Shown: positions 6,218-14,316, counted from the stretch's first letter. The stretch: 64,000 bases of DNA from 2-01-FULL-40-13 sp964433155 (GCA_964433155.1 CAYSQE010000004.1:1-64000), one strand, 5' to 3'. Numbers and translations are program-made. Notes: generated from the sequence alone by a model not told the origin.

Positions 6218-6290
6218 TGCAGAGGGTCAGAATCGAACTGACATCTGAGGTTTTTCAGACCCCCGCCGTGACCGCCTTGGCTACCTCTGC
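6218..6290 (-). tRNA. tRNA-Phe (GAA)
   Basis: A 73-nt cloverleaf on the minus strand. The acceptor stem is GCAGAGG/CCTCTGC with discriminator A, the D-stem GCC/GGC, the anticodon stem GGGGT/ACCTC with loop CTGAAAA (anticodon GAA), and the T-stem GTCAG/CTGAC with loop TTCGATT. The CCA end is not encoded (CCT follows A73). A TATAAT (minus strand, 6320-6315) lies 24 nt upstream. Its 3' end faces the BlaI-controlled block. Confidence 0.9.
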
Positions 6291-6344
6291 AAAAAAGATC
6301 AGCAAAACAGAATAATTATACAATATAGGGAAGCTCTCTTCTTG

Positions 6345-6947
6345 CTAATTACGAGGTGGAGATAGTAGCTCTGCTAAGACTGTGAGACGATTCGAATAAT
6401 TTCTTGAAGACGCATCCCAATTACCTTGACAGGTAATCAAGTTAAGCATGAATTTATCGCTTGGTCCAAAAATCTCTTCGGACGGAAACTCATTATAAGG
6501 ATAAGAACGTTTGTCAACGACCCTAAAAACCAGCTCTTTTCCTTTATCATCGATGATAGAAATGCCATCCTCTTTTTCTAACATATTTAGATTATAAAAT
6601 ATTGCTGGTTCACCTGTCTCTTTATCAAGATGGCCAGCTATCACCGCATTACCTCTTTTTCCAGGTAAATACCCTAACTCAAACCAACCAGCGCTATCTG
6701 GGTTTTTTGGAACATCCATTTTCCCCTCATAATCCAGGCCAACATATTCTATCTCAGCGTCAATTCCTAACTTTTGGATAATAAGTCTTTTTGGAGGATT
6801 AACTACTATCGTGGGTGTGGGAACCGCAGTAGGTGTGATTTTTACCGTTTCAACAATGCTGTTGTTTTCTATTCCGCTGGAAGCAAATACAACATAACCA
6901 GATAACATTCCCAACAAAAACATTATGATAAGTACAGTTTTTTTCAT
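6345..6947 (-). CDS. Sortase family protein (class E/F-like)
   Basis: A 200-residue protein: an N-terminal signal anchor (4-22), a Pro/Thr-rich linker (38-52) and a compact sortase domain. The expected catalytic residues are H106 (AVIAGHLD), C173 (NLITCQG) and R187 (YSNRL). Its short length and the LITCxG form fit class E/F/D-type sortases more than class A. Sortases join surface proteins to a cell-wall acceptor or to each other. I found no clear LPxTG substrate in the window. A minus-strand TATAAT (6967-6962) lies 14 nt before the ATG, so the gene likely has its own promoter downstream of tRNA-Ile. Confidence 0.88.
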   Translation of the reverse strand: MKKTVLIIMFLLGMLSGYVVFASSGIENNSIVETVKITPTAVPTPTIVVNPPKRLIIQKLGIDAEIEYVGLDYEGKMDVPKNPDSAGWFELGYLPGKRGNAVIAGHLDKETGEPAIFYNLNMLEKEDGISIIDDKGKELVFRVVDKRSYPYNEFPSEEIFGPSDKFMLNLITCQGNWDASSRNYSNRLTVLAELLSPPRN

Positions 6948-7063
6948 TTTTGGGAATCAATATTATACAGCATTTTTATTCTTTATCTCTTACAGATAGT
7001 CCAAACAATAAACTTAAAATGAAGCAACAGGTTGAAAAAAGTAAGAAGAAAAATTGAAAGTTG

Positions 7064-7135
7064 TGGATCTGGAAGGAGTCGAACCTTCTCCTGTACTTTA
7101 TAAGAGTACCGTTCTAACCGTTGAACTACAGATCC
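7064..7135 (-). tRNA. tRNA-Ile (UAU)
   Basis: A 72-nt cloverleaf on the minus strand: acceptor GGATCTG/CAGATCC with discriminator A, D-stem GTTC/GAAC, anticodon stem GTACT/AGTAC with loop CTTATAA (anticodon UAU, codon AUA), T-stem GAAGG/CCTTC with loop TTCGACT. CCA is not encoded. Most bacteria read AUA with a CAU tRNA modified to lysidine by TilS; a true UAU tRNA is uncommon. Confidence 0.88.
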
Positions 7136-7175
7136 AAACGCTCTCCTTAGTATATCAAAACTGAAGTTGATTTTT

Positions 7176-7730
7176 CTATCTTTTCGTCTGTGATTTCTTC
7201 ATCATCCTCTGATACTCTTTTTCGCTTATAAAGTCTTTAGAGGAATCCGCCCTGTCTACAAATAAAATTCCTTCAAGGTGGTCAAACTCGTGCTGAAAAA
7301 TTCGAGCCACAAAATTATTAAATTTTTTCCTAACAGTCTTCCCTTCTCTTGTAGTAAACTCTACATTAATCGACGTGTGGCGTGGAATCAGTCCCCTCAA
7401 ACCTGGGATACTTAAACATCCTTCCCAGCCCTTCGCTTTCTTTTTTGAAAAAGAAATAATTTTAGGATTGACAACTGCCGCTGGCCTCATTTTTGGCGCC
7501 TTTGGATAGCGCGGATTTGGATGAGAAGCTAGAATAAAAATTCGCAACGATTTATATACCTGTGGAGCTGCAACCCCAACTCCGTCAACCTCCATGACTG
7601 TAGCAATAAGGTCATCAATCAGTTTTTGAACCAAAGGGTCACTGATATTTTTAACCGTTTTAGCTTTTTGCCTTAAAACTTTATGACCTAAGTGTGCAAT
7701 TTGGAGTAAATCTCCTTTCATTTTTTTCAT
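7176..7730 (-). CDS. def: Peptide deformylase
   Basis: A 184-residue peptide deformylase, which removes the formyl group from the first Met of new proteins. All three motifs are present: GVGVAAPQ (50-57), EGCLS with the metal ligand C105, and QHEFDH with H147, E148 and H151. The C-terminal 25 residues are charged and extend past the core. The start at 7730 follows the stop of the Nudix gene by 2 nt; a second Met three codons on (7721) is possible. It is in one short operon with the Nudix hydrolase. Confidence 0.96.
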   Translation of the reverse strand: MKKMKGDLLQIAHLGHKVLRQKAKTVKNISDPLVQKLIDDLIATVMEVDGVGVAAPQVYKSLRIFILASHPNPRYPKAPKMRPAAVVNPKIISFSKKKAKGWEGCLSIPGLRGLIPRHTSINVEFTTREGKTVRKKFNNFVARIFQHEFDHLEGILFVDRADSSKDFISEKEYQRMMKKSQTKR

Positions 7731-7732
7731 GT

Positions 7733-8242
7733 CTATTTAAACTCTCTATAAATATGCTTATAAACAAAATGAAATGCGTCGCCAAAGATTTTAGGGTTTG
7801 ACTTCATTTTTTCTTTAATTTCTTTTTTGGTGAAGTATTTGTAATCATTTGTTTCATCTCCTAGGATCGGCTTTTTATCGGTATAGATTTCATAAACAAT
7901 AAAAAAATGGTTCTCCTGTCTTCCTAATACGAATCTATTAAATATTTTTCTGCCTACAAGTTTGAATTTAAAATCTTTAAGACCAACTTCCTCATAAGCT
8001 TCTCGTATTAATGCATCTTTAACTGTTTCTCCCGATGTAACATGCCCACCAACAGGGGAAACATACTGACCCGCGTCTTGTTTATGACTACGTGGTAATA
8101 CTAATACCCATCTTCCTTTCGAGTCGATCATTTCAGCAATAACTGTCCGGTGGAGGAAACCATTTTTATGAGCTTTTGTTTTGGAGACTTCATATAAAAT
8201 TTTATTATTTTCGTCTACTATATCAACGTATTCATCTTTCAT
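7733..8242 (-). CDS. Nudix hydrolase, isopentenyl-diphosphate isomerase-like
   Basis: A 169-residue Nudix protein. The Nudix box is complete (GGHVTSGETVKDALIREAYEEVGL trimmed here to its key residues: G at the start, E seven on, then REAYEEVG). The opening EYVDIVDENNKILYEVSK and the early His (HRTV) resemble the IPP-isomerase/YfcD-like branch, which acts on diphosphate substrates. The actual substrate cannot be told from sequence. It is directly upstream of def (2 nt gap) and downstream of the tRNA-Ala gene. Confidence 0.88.
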   Translation of the reverse strand: MKDEYVDIVDENNKILYEVSKTKAHKNGFLHRTVIAEMIDSKGRWVLVLPRSHKQDAGQYVSPVGGHVTSGETVKDALIREAYEEVGLKDFKFKLVGRKIFNRFVLGRQENHFFIVYEIYTDKKPILGDETNDYKYFTKKEIKEKMKSNPKIFGDAFHFVYKHIYREFK

Positions 8243-8250
8243 AAATAGAG

Positions 8251-8321
8251 TGGACCTACCGAGAATTGAACTCGGATCTTGGCAATGCGAATGCCATGTT
8301 CTGCCGTTGAACTACAGGCCC
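8251..8321 (-). tRNA. tRNA-Ala (CGC)
   Basis: A 71-nt cloverleaf on the minus strand: acceptor GGGCCTG/TAGGTCC with G3-U70, the alanine identity pair, and discriminator A; D-stem GTTC/GAAC; anticodon stem TGGCA/TGCCA with loop TTCGCAT (anticodon CGC, codon GCG); T-stem CCGAG/CTCGG. CCA is not encoded. Confidence 0.9.
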
Positions 8322-8354
8322 TTCGACTCACTTTGTTCACTCAGGGTAAACCCT
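8319..8354. repeat. Short palindromic spacer element between two tRNA genes
   Basis: CCCTTCGACTCACTTTG, then TTCACTCAGGGT: CCCT and AGGG bracket a core with the pentamer ACTCA repeated directly. The second arm AGGG also pairs with a following CCCT (8351-8354), and TTTT comes next. The form CCCTTCGACTC...CTCAGGG resembles short palindromic repeats that I recall as frequent in bacterial intergenic regions. It begins inside the 5' end of tRNA-Ala. Only one copy was seen in this window. Confidence 0.4.
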
Positions 8355-8359
8355 TTTTG

Positions 8360-8433
8360 TGCGCTCGAGAGGACTCGAACCTCCAACCTTTGGGTCCGGA
8401 ACCCAATGCTCTATCCAGTTAAGCTACGAACGC
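8360..8433 (-). tRNA. tRNA-Arg (CCG)
   Basis: A 74-nt cloverleaf on the minus strand: acceptor GCGTTCG/CGAGCGC with discriminator A, D-stem GCTT/GAGC, anticodon stem TTGGG/CCCAA with loop TTCCGGA (anticodon CCG, codon CGG), T-stem GGAGG/CCTCT with loop TTCGAGT. CCA is not encoded. Confidence 0.9.
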
Positions 8434-8449
8434 AATTCATCCACTTCAG

Positions 8450-9232
8450 TTATTTAATAAACATTATTGCCAATATTATAGCAACAAGGATACGGTAATA
8501 AGCAAAAACTGTAAGAGAATTTTTTTGCAGAAAACTGATAAACCATTTGACAACAAAATATGAGGATATAAATGCCGAAACAAAACCTGCCGTAAGTAAA
8601 ATCCAATTATTCGAATAATTTAAAACAATCGATCTCATTTTATATAAATCAAAAAAAGACGCTGCAAAAATCGTTGGGATAGAAAGAAGAAATGAATAAT
8701 AAGCCGCTTCACCGCGTTTAAATCTTAAAAACACCATTGAGATTATTACTGCTCCTGCGCGGGAAACTCCAGGAAATACTGCTAACGACTGAATCAAACC
8801 CACAATTAAGGCTTCTTTATAGCTTAAAGTTGGAGTATTTCTCTCTAATCTAATACTTTTTTTGCTAATTAATCTTTCTACTAGGATAAAAACTATCCCC
8901 ACTAAGGCAAAAACTCCAATCATTAAAATCTGATTTTCAAAAAGAACATTTTTTATGAATTTATATAAAATAAAGCCGACGAATGCAGTAGGAACAAAAG
9001 ATATAATCACCTTTTTCGTTAACTCCTTATATTTAACGACGCCAGTGAAGTAGAGCAGAGTAACAGACAAAATCGCCCCAGACTGGATGAATACCTCAAA
9101 AAGCTTAGAGAAATCATTTTGTGAAACTCCTAAGAATCTTGAGGCAAAGATTAAATGAAATGTTGAAGAAATTGGCAAAAATTCAGTAATCCCCTCCACT
9201 ACCCCAAGAATAGTAGCGTGAAATATATTCAT
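8450..9232 (-). CDS. uppP: Undecaprenyl-diphosphatase UppP/BacA
   Basis: A 260-residue multi-pass enzyme that recycles undecaprenyl diphosphate to the monophosphate lipid carrier for peptidoglycan and surface glycans. Motif 1 is E13GITE17FLPISST with H26; motif 2 is PGVSR158AG. The usual STGH is STFH here, a change next to the catalytic His. About eight helices fit the family. A minus-strand TATAAT (9245-9240) lies exactly 7 nt before the ATG, so the mRNA should be leaderless. It supplies the carrier lipid that the neighbouring GT genes need. Confidence 0.95.
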   Translation of the reverse strand: MNIFHATILGVVEGITEFLPISSTFHLIFASRFLGVSQNDFSKLFEVFIQSGAILSVTLLYFTGVVKYKELTKKVIISFVPTAFVGFILYKFIKNVLFENQILMIGVFALVGIVFILVERLISKKSIRLERNTPTLSYKEALIVGLIQSLAVFPGVSRAGAVIISMVFLRFKRGEAAYYSFLLSIPTIFAASFFDLYKMRSIVLNYSNNWILLTAGFVSAFISSYFVVKWFISFLQKNSLTVFAYYRILVAIILAIMFIK

Positions 9233-9239
9233 TATTTAA

Positions 9240-9245
9240 ATTATA
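9240..9245 (-). promoter_or_regulatory. -10 box of uppP (leaderless)
   Basis: TATAAT on the minus strand, 7 nt before the uppP ATG (9232); no Shine-Dalgarno sequence fits between them. Confidence 0.65.
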
Positions 9246-9250
9246 ATACT

Positions 9251-9345
9251 GATATGCGGATTTTTTCGGATGATGCTGATATTCGGATATTAATAATTTT
9301 TATCCGCATATCTGTAGATCCGCATAGAATTCGTTGATCCGTATT
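9251..9345. repeat. Array of six CGGAT/ATCCG words, three-by-three inverted
   Basis: Between the divergent uppP and GT4 genes, CGGAT occurs at 9257-9261, 9267-9271 and 9284-9288, and its complement ATCCG at 9302-9306, 9318-9322 and 9337-9341. The outer pair extends to a perfect 11-bp inverted repeat, GATATGCGGAT (9251-9261) and ATCCGCATATC (9302-9312). The array fills nearly the whole intergenic space. It could be a regulator site set or a cruciform-forming repeat. Confidence 0.6.
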
Positions 9346-9350
9346 AAATT

Positions 9351-10496
9351 ATGAAAATAGCTTTAGTCCACGACCAACTTCAAGAATTTGGCGGGGCAGA
9401 AAGAGTTTTGGTCTCTCTTAAAAAAATATTTCCACAGGCAGATGTGTTTACGTCATTTTATAATCCACAAACGCTTGGCGTTCATCAAACTCATTTCAAA
9501 AACGTGAAAATTAATTCCTCCTGGGCAGACAAACTCCCATTTGTTAAAAAGTTTTATTCACCTCTTCGGTTCATTACACCATGGATTTGGGAGAGTTTCG
9601 ATTTTTCCAGTTACGACGTTGTAATCTCATCTTCAGGTTCTTATATGTCAAAAGGAATAATAACTAGGCCTGAAACAATCCACATCTGCTATCTTCACCA
9701 TCAACCCCGCTATCTCTATTATTATGAAACCGCTGTCGAGTGGCAAAAGTATCTTACTTTCCGAGTTTATGGACACCTAATCAATCACGAACTTCGTCAA
9801 TGGGATTATGTCTCATCTCAAAGAGTTGATTATTTTATCGCAAACTCAGAGGAAACTAAAAAACGTATCCAAAAATTCTACCGCTGTGATTCAACCGTCA
9901 TATATCCACCAGTAAATGTGCCTAAAACTGTAACGACTTTTAGACGGCCGTCAGAAAGTCGTACCTTAAATCCAAATTACTATATTACTGTATCAAGATT
10001 GGCTAGAGCAAAACATGTTGAAGTCTTAATCAAAGCAGCAAATAAAATGAAACTAACTTTGAAGATTGTCGGAGTTGGTCGCGATGATAAATATTTGAAA
10101 TCTATATCAGGTGACACAGTAGAATTACTTGGAAATCTTACTGATCAATCGCTAGGCTATCTTTATAAAAACGCCGAAGCATCTCTCTACTCTGGTGTCG
10201 ATGAAGAGTTTGGTATTGCAGCAGTTGAAGCAATGGGGTATGGATTGCCTATCATAGCATTTGCTTCGGGCGGATTGAAAGAAACAGTAAAAGACGGTAT
10301 CAATGGTTATCTATTTGACAAATTAGACCCATTGGACTTATCAAAAAAAATCAAACAACTTGAATCATTATCTAAAGAAAAATATATAGAGATGAGAAAA
10401 AATGCTCGTAAAGAGTCTGAAAAATATGGCTTTGATATTTTTAAAAAAAAGATCTTAGAATTTGTCGATAATCATGCCAGAACTCCCAGAGGTTGA
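9351..10496 (+). CDS. GT4-family glycosyltransferase
   Basis: A 381-residue GT-B enzyme of family GT4, likely using a nucleotide sugar (often GDP-mannose) to extend a lipid-linked glycan in the cytoplasm. Features: GGAERV near the N-terminus (14-19), a HHQPRYLY segment in the N-domain, and the C-domain nucleotide-sugar motif E-E-FGIAAVEAMGYGLP with the two Glu seven residues apart, followed by GGLKETV. It lacks membrane helices. The C-terminus overlaps mutM by 23 bp, so the two are co-transcribed. Confidence 0.9.
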   Translation: MKIALVHDQLQEFGGAERVLVSLKKIFPQADVFTSFYNPQTLGVHQTHFKNVKINSSWADKLPFVKKFYSPLRFITPWIWESFDFSSYDVVISSSGSYMSKGIITRPETIHICYLHHQPRYLYYYETAVEWQKYLTFRVYGHLINHELRQWDYVSSQRVDYFIANSEETKKRIQKFYRCDSTVIYPPVNVPKTVTTFRRPSESRTLNPNYYITVSRLARAKHVEVLIKAANKMKLTLKIVGVGRDDKYLKSISGDTVELLGNLTDQSLGYLYKNAEASLYSGVDEEFGIAAVEAMGYGLPIIAFASGGLKETVKDGINGYLFDKLDPLDLSKKIKQLESLSKEKYIEMRKNARKESEKYGFDIFKKKILEFVDNHARTPRG

Positions 10497-11316
10497 AACA
10501 ATTCGCCTTGGTCTTGAAAAATATTTGGTAGGGAAAAAAATTACCGATGTCGAAATAATCGATCCCAAGCTTTTACAAGGCCAAATATCACACCTTAAAG
10601 GTGTAAAAATTGTCGGTGTGAGACGTTTTGGTAAAGGCTTGGTTATCAATCTTGGTAACGGATATTCCATCGCAGCTCATATCAAGCTTACCGGCCAATT
10701 TATTTATAGAGGCGAAGAAACTAAAAATGTTCAGCCATCTAAGCAACTGGTTGATGGAGTCCCCTCCAAATTTACCCGTATCATTTTTCATCTGGACAAA
10801 AATGCCAACCTTTTTTTCAACGATGTACGACGTTTTGCTTGGGTAAAACTAGTTAAAACATCCGGAGTCGACAAAATCCCCTTTTTTAAAGAACTTGGGC
10901 CTGAACCGTTTAAAGACTTAAAATTTGATTATTTTAAAAAAGTTTTGAATAAATCAAATACATTAGTAAAACCTCTCCTCATGGATCAGAAAAAAATAAG
11001 TGGAGTTGGAAATATTTATGCAAACGATGCTTTAAATTTAGCAAGAATTGATCCTCGAAGAAAAGCTTCAAGTCTTAAAGATGAAGAAATAAAAAAACTT
11101 TATGAAGCAATTTTAGAAGTTCTTAAACGTGGTCTTAAATATGGTGGCGCAACCGAAATTAACTTTGTCAATGCAGTTGGTCAACCTGGTGGGTATCAAA
11201 ATCATTTCTTAACGTATGGGAGAGAAGGTGAAAAATGCAAAAACTGTGGTGGAGTTATTAAAAAAATCTTCCTCGCCGGCCGCGGCACATATTTTTGTTC
11301 GCAATGTCAAAAATAA
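10474..11316 (+). CDS. mutM: Formamidopyrimidine-DNA glycosylase (MutM/Fpg)
   Basis: A 280-residue Fpg enzyme that excises oxidised purines such as 8-oxoguanine. The start must be ATG 10474, because the protein begins MPELPEVET and the proline exposed after Met removal is the catalytic nucleophile. E3, the catalytic Lys in RRFGKGLVI, KISGVGNIYANDAL for phosphate binding, and a C-terminal zinc finger C-x2-C-x16-C-x2-C are all present. Length is normal. It overlaps the upstream GT4 gene by 23 bp, an odd functional pairing that reflects compact gene packing. Confidence 0.97.
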   Translation: MPELPEVETIRLGLEKYLVGKKITDVEIIDPKLLQGQISHLKGVKIVGVRRFGKGLVINLGNGYSIAAHIKLTGQFIYRGEETKNVQPSKQLVDGVPSKFTRIIFHLDKNANLFFNDVRRFAWVKLVKTSGVDKIPFFKELGPEPFKDLKFDYFKKVLNKSNTLVKPLLMDQKKISGVGNIYANDALNLARIDPRRKASSLKDEEIKKLYEAILEVLKRGLKYGGATEINFVNAVGQPGGYQNHFLTYGREGEKCKNCGGVIKKIFLAGRGTYFCSQCQK

Positions 11317-11344
11317 CAAATAAGGCATATTAGACTTATAAGAC

Positions 11345-12556
11345 TTACTCATATCTAATCGCATCAATAGGAGAAAGATCTGCTGCTTTTTTGGCGGGGA
11401 AGACGCCGAAGATAATACCGATTGCGGATGAAACACCTAGGGCAAGTAAAATCGACTCTAGATTGATATAAGCTGGGAAAAACTGTTGGATAAATAAGAC
11501 GATAAAATAGGCAATAACAACCGCCAATAATCCGCCAAATAATGAAAGCAAAACCGATTCGATAAGAAATTGATACAAAATATCAGACCTTCTCGCGCCC
11601 ATTGCCCTTCTTATCCCGATCTCTTTAATCCGCTCTGTCACCGTCACATACATAATGTTCATTATTCCAATTCCTCCAACAATAAGGGAAATTGCAGCAA
11701 TAGCAACTAGTACTACGTTAATGACATTAAAAATTGACGAGATTGCATTTAAAAGATCGGTCTGCTTGATGACAGAAAATTCTTCTTCCTCATACCTTTT
11801 TTTCATTACTTCTTCTATCTTACTTTTTGCAAAATCTAAATTGATATTGTTTTTTACTTTTGTAATAATGGCAAAAAATTTTTTATCAGGGTTAAACATA
11901 TATCCTGTCTTATAAGGTATATATACGTATGAATCAAAATCAGGTCCGCCAAATCCGCCACCGCCTTTTGACTCTGTTACACCAATTACTTTGAATGTCT
12001 GTCCCTCTATTTTTATTTTTCTATCTATTGCAGACTCTCTGTTAGAAAAAAGCTTTTCTGCAATTTTTGGCCCTAAAACCGCAATTTTAAGCCGCTTATC
12101 AACATCTGATTTTGTAAAAAGAGAGCCGTACTGGGGCTTTACGTTGAGTGCATTAAACATCTCTGCAGAGCTAGAATAAAGATCTGTAAGCTCTGATTTG
12201 CTTCCGGCCACCACCTCAATCGTTTTGGTAAATGCCGGAACTACATATTCCATCTCGCGTATTCGTTTCAATGAATTTATATCTTTTTCATCAAAACGCA
12301 CTCCTACACCAAAGCTTGACGCTCCCCCACGAAAACCTCCACCTTGCAAGATCTGACCAGGCACAACTCGAAGCAGATTCGGCGCAAGACTCTCAAACTG
12401 CTGATCGATATATTTTTTAAGCCCCAAGCCAAAGGCTATAAGAAGAATTACAGACAAAACTCCAATCAGTATTCCCAAAGAAGTAAGCACCGTCCTCCCT
12501 TTATTTCTGGAGAAATCAAAAAAAGCCGATTTTAATATAAATAAAAAATATGTCAT
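11345..12556 (-). CDS. MacB-like ABC transporter permease
   Basis: About 403 residues, with the MacB_PCD/FtsX layout: an N-terminal helix (SLGILIGVLSVILLIAFGLG), a long extracytoplasmic domain (about residues 45-260), then three C-terminal helices with the conserved VTERIKEIGIRRAMGARRSDIL loop that contacts the ATPase. It ends LSPIDAIRYE, typical of the family. ATG 12556 is chosen; a frame six codons longer exists. With the ATPase at 12593-13267 and the adaptor at 13270-14316 it forms a MacAB-like efflux or lipoprotein/peptide export complex. Substrate unknown. Confidence 0.92.
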   Translation of the reverse strand: MTYFLFILKSAFFDFSRNKGRTVLTSLGILIGVLSVILLIAFGLGLKKYIDQQFESLAPNLLRVVPGQILQGGGFRGGASSFGVGVRFDEKDINSLKRIREMEYVVPAFTKTIEVVAGSKSELTDLYSSSAEMFNALNVKPQYGSLFTKSDVDKRLKIAVLGPKIAEKLFSNRESAIDRKIKIEGQTFKVIGVTESKGGGGFGGPDFDSYVYIPYKTGYMFNPDKKFFAIITKVKNNINLDFAKSKIEEVMKKRYEEEEFSVIKQTDLLNAISSIFNVINVVLVAIAAISLIVGGIGIMNIMYVTVTERIKEIGIRRAMGARRSDILYQFLIESVLLSLFGGLLAVVIAYFIVLFIQQFFPAYINLESILLALGVSSAIGIIFGVFPAKKAADLSPIDAIRYE

Positions 12557-12592
12557 CTCTGTATTACCAACCAACTAAGAATCAATAACTAA

Positions 12593-13267
12593 CTAGCTAT
12601 TTATAATTTCTCCGTCTTTAATTCTTATAATGCGTTTTGTTTTTCTTGCCACGTCCATCTCGTGGGTAACTATTATTACTGTTATTTGTTCTCTTTTATT
12701 TAGATCTCTTAAAAGTTCCATAATTTGACTGCCTGTATTAGTATCTAGATTGCCAGTTGGCTCATCAGCCAAAATAAGCTTTGGTTTCATAATCAAAGCT
12801 CGAGCAATTGCCACTCTCTGTTGCTGACCTCCAGATATTTTATTTGGATATGATGCCGCTTTTGAATCTATTCCGAAACTTTTCATAATTTCCCATACTT
12901 TTTCATCTGGATCAAAATATAATTTTTTCCGTGCATATATCGTTGGTAAAAGGATATTTTCTTTTACAGTCAGTTTGGGCATGAGATTAAACTGCTGAAA
13001 AACAAAACCCACAAACTCATTACGCATGGTAGAAAGACTATCATCGTTGAGTCTTAAAACGTCCCTCCCGTCAATCTCTATTTTTCCCCGCGTTGGTTTA
13101 TCGAGTAGTCCAATAATATGCATAAGGGTAGATTTACCTGAGCCAGACGGTCCCATGATTGAACTAAATTCTGCATCTTTAATTGTAAGATCAACATTCT
13201 TAAGTGCTGTAAAAACGATTTCTTTATCTAACTGATATTCTTTATAGACATTATGAAGTTTGATCAT
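12593..13267 (-). CDS. MacB/LolD-like ABC transporter ATPase
   Basis: About 224 residues with Walker A GPSGSGKST, Q-loop VFQQFNLM, signature SGGQQQRVAIARAL, Walker B LILADEPTGNLD and the switch VTHE. This sequence pattern is that of the MacB/LolD/FtsE group, which powers permeases of the FtsX fold. ATG 13267 (MIKLHNVYKEY) lies 2 nt after the stop of the adaptor gene; the longer start would overlap it. It energises the permease encoded next. Confidence 0.95.
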   Translation of the reverse strand: MIKLHNVYKEYQLDKEIVFTALKNVDLTIKDAEFSSIMGPSGSGKSTLMHIIGLLDKPTRGKIEIDGRDVLRLNDDSLSTMRNEFVGFVFQQFNLMPKLTVKENILLPTIYARKKLYFDPDEKVWEIMKSFGIDSKAASYPNKISGGQQQRVAIARALIMKPKLILADEPTGNLDTNTGSQIMELLRDLNKREQITVIIVTHEMDVARKTKRIIRIKDGEIINS

Positions 13268-13269
13268 AT

Positions 13270-14316
13270 TTACCAAATGACATCTCCTTCTTGCAGTCCT
13301 GATTTTACTAAAGTCGTACCATCAATCTCTTCATCTGCAGTAACAAACGTTCTAACTCTTTTGCCATCTATTAACTTCCAAACATATTTCTTATTTTTTA
13401 AAGTTTTTATATACGAAGTTGGGACGGTTAAAACATTTCTTCTCTCCTTTAAAAGAAAGCTCACATCGCCAGTCATACCGAATCGATATTTATAGTCGCC
13501 ATCACTGTCGTTTAGAGAAAGCTTTACTTTATATACTGTGCCGGTCTCACCTTCTTTTGGGAGAAAGGAAATCAGGCTGATTTTTCCTTTCAAATTTTCA
13601 TCAGGATATGAATCAAGAACAATGTCTCCTGTTAATCCTTGTTTTAATTTAATAACATCAGTTTGATCAGCAGTTGCGGAAAAATAAACAGTCTTGGGAT
13701 TTACAATTTCAATCTCTGCCTGCGACGGAGTTATGTTAACACCCGCATAAGGCGAGCCCACTCTTACAACTAATCCTTCTATGGGAGAAAAAATTGTGGA
13801 GTACTCTATCGCCAACTTTTTGAGTTCGACGTCTACCACTGCATTATTTAAATCATATTGGGCTTGATCTAAAACTCTGATTGCAGCTCTTCTTGCATCT
13901 TCAGTTAATCCACCTGTATATTTAATATTGGTATCTTCCACTTCTTGATCATAGTCAAGTCGTTCTTTTACAAATGTATTAAGATATTTTTTGAGGTTCT
14001 GTTGGACTTCACGCTGATCAAGAGAAGCTATACTCTGATATTTTTTTACATAGTCTCCTTCTTTGACTCCAACCCATGAAAGTTTTCCTGAAGATTGGAA
14101 CCTTAAAGTAATCTTTTCTTCCGCATCAATCTGACCAGATAAAGATAGTTCATCTTTAATAGTTTGTCTTTTTACTTTATAGGTATTTTTTTCCTTTTCT
14201 TTTTTTTCAGAAGATATCCTTTGATACCGGAAAAAAATTAAACCAATTACAAGAATCACAATAATATACCAGCGTTTTTTTACAAAAGAAAAAATAGATT
14301 TAAAAATTTTACCCAT
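13270..14316 (-). CDS. MacA/HlyD-like membrane-fusion adaptor
   Basis: About 348 residues: one N-terminal membrane helix (17-33), then lipoyl/barrel-sandwich halves (RQTIKDELSLSGQIDAEEKITLRF trimmed: SGQIDAEEKI and later STIFSPIEGLVVRV) separated by a helical hairpin, then a beta-barrel and C-terminal membrane-proximal domain ending LVKSGLQEGDVIW. This is the periplasmic adaptor of MacAB-type pumps; in a cell without a clear outer membrane it would bridge permease and wall. ATG 14316 is used because the longer frame overlaps the upstream gene. Confidence 0.9.
   Translation of the reverse strand: MGKIFKSIFSFVKKRWYIIVILVIGLIFFRYQRISSEKKEKEKNTYKVKRQTIKDELSLSGQIDAEEKITLRFQSSGKLSWVGVKEGDYVKKYQSIASLDQREVQQNLKKYLNTFVKERLDYDQEVEDTNIKYTGGLTEDARRAAIRVLDQAQYDLNNAVVDVELKKLAIEYSTIFSPIEGLVVRVGSPYAGVNITPSQAEIEIVNPKTVYFSATADQTDVIKLKQGLTGDIVLDSYPDENLKGKISLISFLPKEGETGTVYKVKLSLNDSDGDYKYRFGMTGDVSFLLKERRNVLTVPTSYIKTLKNKKYVWKLIDGKRVRTFVTADEEIDGTTLVKSGLQEGDVIW

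Noticed and set aside
9251..9345. Replication origin with DnaA boxes
   Set aside because: The repeated word CGGAT/ATCCG is not a DnaA box (TTATCCACA type) and no dnaA, dnaN or gyr gene is near.
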